Source: Nymphaea colorata
Taxonomy: Eukaryota; Streptophyta; Magnoliopsida; Nymphaeales; Nymphaeaceae
NCBI RefSeq assembly: GCF_008831285.2
Contig: NC_045139.1
Location: forward strand, 4,686,704-4,750,703
DNA: 64,000 nt
Direction of reading: 5' to 3'
The notes under the pieces were generated by a model. The model worked only from the letters and a program-made list of their open reading frames with translations, made no database searches and was not told where the DNA came from. Each line of letters begins with the position of its first letter. Position 1 is the stretch's first letter. A program made the position numbers and the translations under genes. Positions 54,119 through 64,000 of this stretch are shown piece by piece.

Positions 54119-55215
54119 CATAAAATAAATCAACTTTGTGAGGCACCAGCCACTGGTGGCTACTAGATTCTCTTATGGGCCTCATCCCACCATTCATCTT
54201 GGATCAACATGCGTGTTTAAGGACACTAGGGACATAGCCCATGGTCTTCTTCCTTTCATCCCAGCTGAGAACTCGTTTACCAGGTCCCTCCGTTGCAAGC
54301 AAAATCATTTGAATAATCCATTTCCCCCCAGAAGTGTTCATGAAAGAATGGGGCGTTCTCGTTTACTGCGTTACCACCGGCGAATCACCATAGACTCGAA
54401 GTGCAAGAGCAGTTATACCACCTTGGTGGTTTGACATTTATCCATCCGGTGCAAAGATAGAAGAACAATTGAACAGATCACGCTCACAGATCGTAAATCA
54501 CACTACAAACAACATGGGGGTGGTTGATTACTTCAAAGTTTAAATCCATGAATCAGATCTATCTTGCTTTTTGCTGATATGGCAACATGAGACCGTGAGA
54601 GAAGTGGCTCTCAAAGGGTGCCAAGATTCAAGAAGGTTTCATTCCATGCGTGGCGCCTGATGGCCCTTGGCGCTTCTCTACCCATACCTCCCAAAAGATA
54701 AACATTAACACATTAATTCAAGGTCCTGATGATATTATTATTTGTTAAAAGTTTGCGTTTTCAATCAATAAAAAGAAAAATGTTTTAGAATTTTCTCATA
54801 TTCAACAAATCTTGCAGCTAACTCGAGTTTTCTCCCACCTATATCATACTTGAATGACGCGGCCTTTTCAGAATAACTCCCATCATAATGCCAATAAGAA
54901 ACATGTCCCGTCGTGATTTAACTATAAACTGTGGTTTTTAATGAGTTCATCTCAACCATGTCCCCCTTTTTCTCTGCCGCTTGGCCTATAATCTGTATGC
55001 TTCAAAAACAACTCCCTTTTACATTTACACCCCACCTACTTACCTCCAGCATACAAGCAACGTCAAATTTTCGGCTTGATGATGCTGAAACCACCGTTAA
55101 CTTGTGTAGTTGCTGGATGTTTATATAATTATATACATTCTGCAGACTGCAGGTCTAAAGATCCATTCCCACAGGCCCGCAGCATAGACCATCAGTTGCG
55201 GTGGATTTGTAATGC
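51471..55215. other. intergenic region between the phosphatase and NHX genes
   Basis: Holds the phosphatase promoter and leader (about 51471-52300, with CT-rich and GA-rich tracts) and the 3' flank of NHX. A (TA)n tract lies at 54081-54117. 52.4-54.0 kb is AT-rich without recognisable features. Short open frames near 54138-54434 have no family support. Confidence 0.65.
54081..54117. repeat. (TA)n microsatellite
   Basis: About 37 bases of alternating AT. Confidence 0.95.
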
Positions 55216-58200
55216 TCATAACAAGTCACCTCGTCTGCCAAAGCTGCTGCCTCTTCCACGGTGTGACGAAGACGACGACTCTTCTGGTCAAAGATTAAAC
55301 AAAAATCAAAACATGAGATGGACTTTTTAGACACAATGGACATTGTAGGACTTAAGGCCTCGTGATCATACCATTTCCATCTCCATTCTGAGCTGTGAAG
55401 AATGGTGTTAGGTAATTCCTATCAAGTGCAGTGAAAGATGTAGTACTGCAACAAGAGAAACCAACATATATGAATCAAGTAATGTAATTATAAGAATGGT
55501 GTGAAGTGTTCAAACTCCATGTGTGTGCCACCCCCTGCATAAGCCATCCATTGGAGAGGGAAGGGATGGCAAGGGTAATCACTCAAACCCAGGTTGCAGT
55601 TTAAGTGCACAAAATCCAGGGGATAGAAAAACACTTGAAAGTGAAAAACGAGAAGGGGAATGGAGAATGAGGATGGAATTATAAGGTGATTTAAAGAGAA
55701 CCTTTTGTGGAACTCTTTTAGTCTCATTTTCAAGTTCTGCCCAGGTGATGCTTCTTCCTCATAGGTCGGAGCAATGTAATTGTTCTCTTCTTCATCAAAG
55801 CTCTGAAATGGAGATATATGGAATTAAGTAGTGCAGTGCCCCTCAATGTATGTACTCTGACAGAAAAGAACGCCAGACAGACCAAACTCTGTCTAACGAA
55901 AATAAATTAACGAATGAAATAAATACGTATATGATGTGTGTCTGTATGGTGTATGGTTGGACTTCTAAGAAAATCACTGCTTTGGGGAAAAAAATTCCTC
56001 CAGAAATTCTAGAGTGAATTTAATCCTCAGAAAATGGTTTCTTTTTTTTTTTCTTTTTTTTCTTTGTCTGTTTTAAATGGCGAAGCCACGAAGGTGTGAC
56101 CCAATCACCAAGCCTTAGCAAAACAACAGCATGGAAAAAGCACAGGCAACAGAGAGATGGGACTTGATCTCGGGTCTTTAACATTAGCCATAAGGATCAA
56201 AAAAAAAAAAAAGATAAAGATTCATGGTAACTGGTAACAGGCTTTGGTATGACCAATGCGATGTAAACAGGGATGGGCCCGTTAACTGAGGTATCACACT
56301 GGGGCTGAGTAGACAATCAGACTGTGTCTAACCAAAAGGGGAGATCTGCAGACATTTATTTTGTATTGCAGGTATGCATGGGGAAAGAGCTGAATGAGTC
56401 AAACAAGGTGAGTGCAGTATAATTTTTCTGAGAAGGTCAAAGTGTATCGTGTTTGTCATGAGCTGCAAGGTAGTCGTGCAGTGACAAATACAGTTCTTTT
56501 CACCATTCTCTCTTGAACTTTGGGTTTTAATAATGTTTTGAGTTTAAGCTGGATTGAAGCTTGAGCTTTAGGTCGGAGGTGTGACTTAACAACTGTGAGA
56601 TCATATAAAGCATAATAAAGGCACAAGTCTCTTTTTGCTCGAGTTTATGTAAGATGACATGAAATTATAAATAAAGTAAATAAGAAATGAATTGATTTAG
56701 CGTGTAGATATCAGAGGGCAGCATGTACAAAGAACACATACATATACATAGAGGCCTTTGATTTTTCCATCCAGATTATATCTGTCATATGAAGGCTGTC
56801 CAGCTGGTTATCTGTCTAATTGTCACAGATCCAACCATCTAAATGGACACAAAATGTCCATCATTAAAATTCAATGTGTAGATCAGATTCTGAAAAGGTT
56901 TAATATTAATGGTCTTAGCTTTCTTAGCTCATAAATCTGCTCTAGACATTGAATTTTCATGCTTCTTTTCCATCCTACACTTTTTAAGCATCCCTGCATC
57001 AACTTGTATGACTAAGATTTTGGAAAACGACTAAAAATACCAGACCATGAATGACAAATCTACTAACTATATATATATATATATATATTAATGGGGCCCA
57101 CCACTCACTTTTCCTTCACCAAAGAGCAAGGACGGGGCCCACTTTTTACAAAGAAAAAATGGCAGGCATGGTGTGTGAGTGTGTTAGACACAAATAAGTT
57201 TGAAAAGCCAATTGGTAGTTCATTTGGTGAATAAGCTTAAATGAGCTGAAACTTGAAGAAGGACAATTTGCTGGTGGTCGACTCACTAATTCTATATAGC
57301 CAACTTGATTTCAGCTCATCCGAGTTGACATGAGCACCATACCAGCTGAAGAGGTTCAACAACAAGCTACTTGGTTCAATTCGCAGCCCTAAACATGGGT
57401 AAAGGAAACTTGCCTCATCTAACCGACTGCTATAACCATCACCGACAACTTCCAAAGCTTCAAGCATAGTTCCTGTCGAACCTCCAATTAGCAGGACCTA
57501 AGGCATTTATGCAAAGTAACAGTCAGTAAACCACATAGACATACCATCAAAAGAAAATATCTGCAAGACAATATATTAACGAAACTAATAGAAATTGGCT
57601 GTTTTTCTTAGTAACCTCATTGGACATACCGATAGGACAACTATTGCAGTTGTAGCAGTAAATATTGTCTGTCCATGTCCTTCTGGAAGATCATGGACAG
57701 ACTGCAGAGCGAGAGCAAATGCCATTGCACCTCTCAATCCTGTTCAAGATAACCTAACTGATTAAAATGAAAAGAGTCATCTAGAATGACAATAAAACTT
57801 CTAATCTTACCACTATACCAAAGTGCTTTTTGATGTTTTGTTGGTATCTGCCTGTTTGCTGGTCGGATCAAGTTGACCAGAAAGGCACATGAGAAAACAT
57901 TTGCAGCCCTTCAAAATAAAGATAGCAAAAGATTAAATTAAATCTGCTAAAAAAGAACAATATAGCATTCATTGTCATTTGTCATAATGTAATAAACCAG
58001 AAAATATGATTGTTAGCCATTGTCAGCAGCACTATATGATATGTCTAAATCATCATGAACCCAATAGAACAGCGAAAAAGCAACAGCTCAATAGAAATTT
58101 AGAAACCATGGAATTACTATTATCATCTAAAAAATCCACTTGAAAAAACAAAATATTGCAAGCAACCAACATTTAGTCATTCATAGAGTTTTAGAGGTGA

Positions 58201-61200
58201 AAAATGTCAAATGCAACCAGCGGATTTGTTTGAAAGCAATAGTTTTGCTTCACTGTAAAAGAAAGGCTTTGTTTGGCTACTAGGCTGAATCATCCAGAAG
58301 ATTGTTGACAAAGAAAAGTAAAATTTAAACAGGCCACGGTAAAGAAAAAAGAGTACAAGCAACAAACAGAGAAGTCTAAACATGCTATCTTTCTTGTTTG
58401 AATTCACCTATGAAGATAATGCAAATTAGTTAATCATGATGAGTTATCAATTTACCTTGCAATACCAATGAATAACTGGAGTCACAAGCCAGAAGGTCAA
58501 GGAAATGATATTTTTTATCAGCTTCTAGAGCTAAACTGAATGAAGTAATCTGCATGTAAGTATGAAGGATACAATTGAGAAAAAGATAAATCCAACGTGC
58601 GACCAGCTCTGTTGTTCCATTGCAATATCAAAGCCCATGTATATAAATCTGCACATATGGAAGAAGGGTACAAATATTTCATGAACATGAGAATAAAACA
58701 CAATGTCCAACAGAAATCAAACACCATCTTACATGAAGGTCTCCGCCAATGACGATATCAAATGGAAAAATGCAGCAACAAATCTTTGGGAATTTTCTGA
58801 TAAGTTCGAGAAAGTATAGTGTTTCATAACCTGAAAAAAACAAAAATTACAAAAAAAAAAACATGGGATGAACCCAACTAAGATAGGCCATCCATTGGGA
58901 AATGGACTTACTATTCCGGTGAACAGTATCGAGACGATGCCGGAAAGGCCAAGACCTTCAGCAAGCATGTACCTGCATGGCAGTAATCAGTTCATTATAT
59001 ACCAGACAAACAATAATTTCCATGAGAAACACAAGGACTGCAGGAGGCATATGAAGTTGCTTACGAGAAATAGGGGAAGAGGACAAACAGACAGCATTCT
59101 AAATTCTGAAGACTGAGCCAAAGAAGAAAATAAGCATGTCAAGGATTCTAAAAAAAAATAAAAAAGAAATAGACTGACATGATTAAAAGGTGTGAACTTG
59201 TACTTACTTGTCAATATCTAGACCAGCATATTTAAAAAGGTATGGCGATGGTTAAGGCTCCCAACACTTCTATTGAAAAGCATGAAACCCATGGACGAAC
59301 AATATTAAATTATTAATATATACATGAAAAAACAGTTAGTCCAGAATCTCCAGATAAGTAGATGCACCAATACAAGGCTTCAAAGAAACCAAGAAGTCGT
59401 TAATGGCATTTTAGTTGTCAAGAAATTTTCTGTACTTTTCCTAGTCCCTTTTGCCAAAGAAAGGTAAACTTGTGAATTCGCTGGTTGCCTATCCACAGCT
59501 AGGCCAATTGTTTCCATAGTCACAAAAAACCCATCTTTTTTGAAAAAGACCTGACAAAAACATTAAAAGCAATGGAAAAAAAAACAAAAGAAGCCTGTCC
59601 TTTTCCTGCTTTTGAAAAGCAAAACTCCAAAACGACTTTTTCATGTTTTCATCACATTTTTTCTCATTATTTTACATTATTTTTGCTTTAAAGTTTAAAA
59701 CTTAAGTTAAATATTTATCTTCATTTCTATCATTACTAGAAGATCATTTTTATCATTTATCAAAATATTTTTATGTTTTTTTTGTTATTTTTTCATTTAT
59801 TTTACTTTTCTTAATTTTAATTTTTTTTTTCTTTTCTTAAAAAATTGCCGAAATTTTTTCCAAGATTTTCCAGCTTTGCCGCTAAATACCCAAGAAAAAT
59901 CTCGACGCTTAAAACCCGTTAGCAATATTTGTAACTATGATTGTTTCACAACCAAGTAAACATTAGTAGAAGGAATGCCTCTTAGCATAACATGCAAACT
60001 CGAAATTTTTAGCGTTTGCCACCAAGGGGACACTAGCATGGTGAGACTGAAAAGGTAAGTACTTGTTTATTATGCCACTATATTATGAACTATAACCTAA
60101 ATCACTCCAGCTCCTTAAGAAACCAAGGAAAACTATCCCTAAAATCCATACCCATTGTCTTAATGTCCAGAATTTTGGCATGTTTACATTGTTGATGGGT
60201 GAACAGACATGTGCTTCTAATGTAGTTCTCTCAAGCAGAAAGACGCACTACATAATCTGATACTGATTTTTCAGGTGCCTTTACAAGTGCAACATGAGTA
60301 GAAGGATATCAAAGCAGAAATAAAGCCCACGCTCACTCCTGCAAAAAAGGGGAACCCAAAGTACCAAAACAATTATTAATAAAGATGAAATGCACCTTCA
60401 ATAGCACAAGGAAGCTTTAAAACGACAAAATCAAGATATATCTCAACATACAGCATGTTCATCAGAAAACACGGTTTGAACACATTGTCTTACTTAAATA
60501 ATGTTTTTTTACTAATAAAAAAATGAACGGCTCTTATAATATCAAAATTTTGAGAGTTAAAAGATCGATTTTTTTTTTTTTACAAAAATAACTTGAACTA
60601 AATCATGATTTATATTAAATTAATGTTTCTAAACACATTAGAAGGTTCATATTTTGTTTAAAACACTTTTTAACACGAAATTAAGAGGTCTGTGGCTTTT
60701 ATCCCTTACCCAGTGGTCTGGTATCCACCAATCACTCTATAATATATATATTTATTTATAATATCTCATGCTAAGGCAAGCACACGGAAGATAGCTAAAG
60801 TATATTGAGTTTGAACTTCAAAAGTATCATCACCAGCAAAACATTTCCTTCAACTGTTACGTTTTTAAGTTTCATTTATCAATTTTGACCTGGATCCCAT
60901 ATGAAATGCACCTCCAAAGCCCAAAATTAAGAAAAAAAAGTGGGCACACACATACACATGTCCATTAAGCATCCTGAATCTTACAACCTTAACAATAATA
61001 TGTGTCAACCAGGATACAAACATAAGATAACGTGTTTCTAATTATTGAACGAGTGATGCTCAAGAAAAACTGAAACTATTAACAAAAGAACACTAAACAA
61101 TCTAGAAAATCATTTATTCTTTATTATCGGCCTGCTTTAGAAAATAATCTGGATGCTGAAGACATACCGGATGACAATGAACCAACAAAAGTCTCAAGGA

Positions 61201-63781
61201 ATCTTAGAATGATAAAGAAGATGCTTTTGCTGGATGTTGCATGACCATTTACAGATGACATCGTCCTGCGTATAGAAGTACTTACAGTATAAATACCAAC
61301 TATCCATGGGAGAGGTTCAATTTTACAGTTCACAGAAGTAATAAGCTTGATACAAACCTGTACAATGAAATTGCCATCTTTGAATCGTCCAAAAAAATAT
61401 ATATGTTAAAAGTTTGGTCCATAAGAATAAGATATTGTAGATAGAAAAAGAGGCCACCAAACATACTGCATCATTCAGGACAGATTCACCAAACACCAGC
61501 GCATAAAGATTCACATCTGTTCCTAGTTCCTGCAGAAATTCCATATGATACGATAATCAGCTAGAACACAAATAATGAAATGCATTCAAGTAAACAGCAG
61601 ACATCCAGATTTGTCATTTGAACTTCAAGCCATACACCAACATCCAAGTTGGGGGTAAAACAAAAGAAAAGAAGCTTGGATGCAGTAATAATCCACACAT
61701 AGTAGATGAAGTTAATAGACATAGACCATACATGATGTTAGGGCATGCATCTAGTTTGACTGTTGCATCAAAAGAGAATATCATACCTGAAATATGGATA
61801 ACACGGTCACAGGATCTGTTGCTGATATAAGAGATCCAAACATCATGCTTTCAACAAACGGTAGTTTATACATGAGAAACATTAGTCCACCAAGATAACT
61901 GAAATACAAATAGCATTCTCGTGAATTAAACGCCATTGCAGTGAAACTGTAGAAATACTATCAAGCGTAAAAAAATCCAAGAAAATGAAACATAAACTTA
62001 CACAAGTAATCCTGTCACAATAGAAGCAATAAACGTCCCTAGAATTGCAAATGTGACTATGGCTCCAAAATTTGAAAAAAATGGTTTCTGCCAAAGAACC
62101 AAACTCAGGTGAATTCAGAATAAATATTGGTTCCAGAAAAATATGTAAATTTTCCAGGAATGATACAGATATGTTGCACTTACAGGTTGTAAGCTGAAAC
62201 CTGATTGAGTAGGTACTTGTCAAGGAAAAAAAAGTTTCAGAAAATGAATCAGAACTGAATGTACGAATAAAAAGTAGCAAACAGAAACAACAGCTTCAGG
62301 ATATAATATAATTGGTGGTAGCAAAAACAAGAAGAAAAACTCCTCATGAAAATTGAACCATGTTCTGCAAAACAGGGAAAATCATGAACAGATCAGATAC
62401 AGTAATGTCTAATAAAGACAATGTTACTAATAGTCATGATGATAAACGATGATGATGATGATAAAGGTCAGTGTAAAAAAAGAAATGAGGAAACCTGATA
62501 TTTGTTTCTGTGTTTGATATATTGGCAAGGCCACCAACAGTTAAACCTGTCACAAGGAAAAGAGCCAAATGAGTACAAGATGATTTGATCATACATGTCT
62601 TCTTTGTCCCAACCCTAAGAACAAAAAAAGAGGTCCTTGCATAAAGGCGTGACAATCAGTAAAAAATGTTATAAGGGAAGATACAGATACGGGTCAAACA
62701 ATTCAGTAAATGCAAGTTGATTCTCCAGCTATAAAACGGAATCCATATTATATTGTTCTACTCGCTATGCCACCTTGCCACTAATAAGATCGCACCTAGT
62801 AGCAACAAAGGAAAGACTTGATGCTGATCCCACAAAACAAGAATGCCCAAAGAAGCCCAAACCCTGGTGTCAAAATTGTTAACCCAATTTCACTTGAGAT
62901 GCATTATTCTAATGATAATATTAATATTAACATGGAAGCTACAAGCATCGGTTGCCCTCATAAAATTTAAGGTTCCTATTTGAATCCATCTTAAACAAAG
63001 AATAAAGGACGTCCCAGATATGAACGTTGTCAAATCTTTCTTTCTTTGCTCACGTCGACTTCCCATTTATGCACTCATCGGGGGGCGAGGAAACAATTCT
63101 CAAGGAGGTCAATAACCGGAAGCCCAGCTATTTTGACGCTTAAACAAGCAAGAAACCCTAGACCCTAGTTGAAAAAGAAAAAAAACAAACACCCTCCAGA
63201 AGGCAAAACAGGACGAAACAATGGCGTTAAAACGCAGCCAAATATTTCAAAACTTGAGTCCAGATTAAGCCTAAGGCCCAAAACAAGCATGAAATTTGAA
63301 ACCTAACAAAAGATCAATTCATACGAAGAAATAATAGTCACAAAAACCACAAGCAACCCCTGGACGTATGAATTAGTTCAAAAAGACTAGTCGTTAGAGC
63401 CGTCCGCTTCATCCATTACTAGAACCCCGCACTTGGATAAACATGTGAACCCGCTCTTTTGGCAACTGGAAACATAAGGAAACTAGAATTTGATCGGCGC
63501 ATTCTCAAGATGTTCAACAATTTTTTCTTAAGCCAAGAAGGGGAAACCAAAGAAAAGGGTTGATGGAAAAGGAAAAGAGAGGGTGAACGAGAGAGAGAGG
63601 TACCGATCAGCAGAGAGGCGCTGGCTTCAGGAAAATAATAGAACTTGTGGCGTCTGAGGACGTGGCCAAGGACGAACGACAGCACGAGCATCATGATCTG
63701 TAGCAGAATTCCAACTCCGGCAGCCTGCTGCTCCTTTCCCGGGGTTCCAGCCGACGGCGGCGGTACCGGAAGCTCCGCCAT
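55216..63781 (-). CDS. NHX5/6: endosomal Na+,K+/H+ antiporter, NHX5/NHX6 class (21 coding exons; 1-base frameshift in exon 10)
   Basis: Exons (minus strand): 63781-63604, 62546-62495, 62364-62305, 62208-62184, 62087-62002, 61898-61787, 61529-61467, 61377-61358, 61265-61168, 59269-59208, 59112-59065, 58972-58912, 58830-58733, 58648-58573, 58475-58456, 57908-57811, 57739-57630, 57497-57414, 55802-55702, 55445-55372, 55283-55216. The sum is 1594 nt; removing one extra base gives 530 aa, matching the 520-535 aa of this class. It exchanges Na+ or K+ for H+ in Golgi/TGN/endosome membranes and sets luminal pH (known for Arabidopsis NHX5/6). Motifs: [20 protein letters not shown] (19-38), amiloride-type [12 protein letters not shown] (86-97), [12 protein letters not shown] (160-171) and FGESVLNDA with the ion-site Asn-Asp (184-192). 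Distal blocks are [10 protein letters not shown] and [14 protein letters not shown], and the tail is [10 protein letters not shown]. Intron 3 is AT-AC U12-type, intron 14 is GTATCCTT U12-type and intron 18 is GC-AG. The last exon is less certain. Confidence 0.9.
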
Positions 63782-64000
63782 TCCGGCGATCGGTCGACGG
63801 CGGACCGCTTCCTTTTCCGAACGTTTTTCTCTTCTGTTTCCCTCTTATGGGATGGCAGGGGACGATGATGAGGAGTTCGCTTGTCCCCTGGGTGGAACTT
63901 TCGTCTCCTTCCTGCTCAACCCAGAGCCGCGGAAGGCTGTCCCTTTTATACCCCCAACAGGCTGACTAACGACCCCTGAATAATTCTTTTCCGGTTTTAC
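63782..64000. other. NHX 5' leader and core promoter
   Basis: This GC-richer stretch upstream of the NHX ATG contains a TATA box at 63944-63950 on the minus strand. Chance open frames run across it. No further gene is visible before the window ends. Confidence 0.6.
63944..63950 (-). promoter_or_regulatory. NHX5/6: TATA box of the NHX gene
   Basis: TATAAAA on the minus strand inside GGGGGTATAAAAGGG, about 163 bases upstream of the ATG. The implied 5' UTR is about 130 bases. Confidence 0.65.

Noticed and set aside
54138-54434. 98-codon plus-strand open frame
   Set aside because: No family resemblance, no promoter or splice context, and low hydrophobic or motif structure. Treated as chance.
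59208-59269. Alternative acceptor GAAG/TG for NHX exon 10 as a way around the frameshift
   Set aside because: It keeps the same reading frame as the chosen acceptor, shortens the conserved loop by one codon and still meets the TAA stop.

Overview
This is nuclear DNA of a flowering plant. The evidence is multi-exon genes with GT-AG introns in plant-specific families, long AT-rich intergenic DNA, many (TA)n and (GA)n microsatellites, and several small TIR transposons. The species cannot be fixed from sequence alone. No bacterial, viral or organellar gene set is present, and I found no CRISPR array, operon or defence island.

Layout. (1) The left edge (1-706) holds the minus-strand first exon of a MATE/DETOXIFICATION transporter gene whose remainder lies outside the window. 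(2) 4398-7814 (+) is an intact 8-exon MATE gene (A, 490 aa). (3) 7.8-18.7 kb is intergenic: tandem repeats, MITEs, microsatellites and two exon-like remnants of an unidentified membrane protein. (4) 18.48-37.8 kb is a direct tandem segmental duplication carrying two more MATE genes, B (18691-23981, 493 aa) and C (27425-33281, 492 aa), with the same 8-exon structure as A. The copies differ by several indels that act as natural empty sites, including two TIR elements with target-site duplications, and by a large change in the sequence 5' of gene C. (5) 39674-42389 (-) is a MUTE-type bHLH gene (181 aa, 3 exons), the stomatal-lineage regulator. A degenerate minisatellite lies 0.9-1.5 kb upstream of it. 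(6) 45738-51470 (-) is a dual-specificity phosphatase of the DsPTP1 type (184 aa, 5 exons). (7) 55216-63781 (-) is an endosomal Na+,K+/H+ antiporter of the NHX5/NHX6 class in 21 coding exons. It has an AT-AC U12-type intron, a second U12-type (GT-AG) intron and a GC-AG intron. It also has a one-base frameshift in exon 10 that, if real, truncates the protein at about 243 aa.

Functional view. The left half is a MATE transporter cluster that grew by tandem duplication (three clustered + strand genes plus one divergent neighbour). The right half holds three unrelated single genes, all on the minus strand. Gene models were built by hand from splice sites, reading-frame phase and family similarity. 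Coding lengths close exactly in phase for every gene except the NHX frameshift. I did not find a wholly new biological system. The most interesting points are the splice-type mixture and frameshift in NHX, the rearranged 5' region and fast protein divergence of MATE gene C, the paralogous empty sites of a GTCACA-ended element family, and the minisatellite upstream of MUTE.
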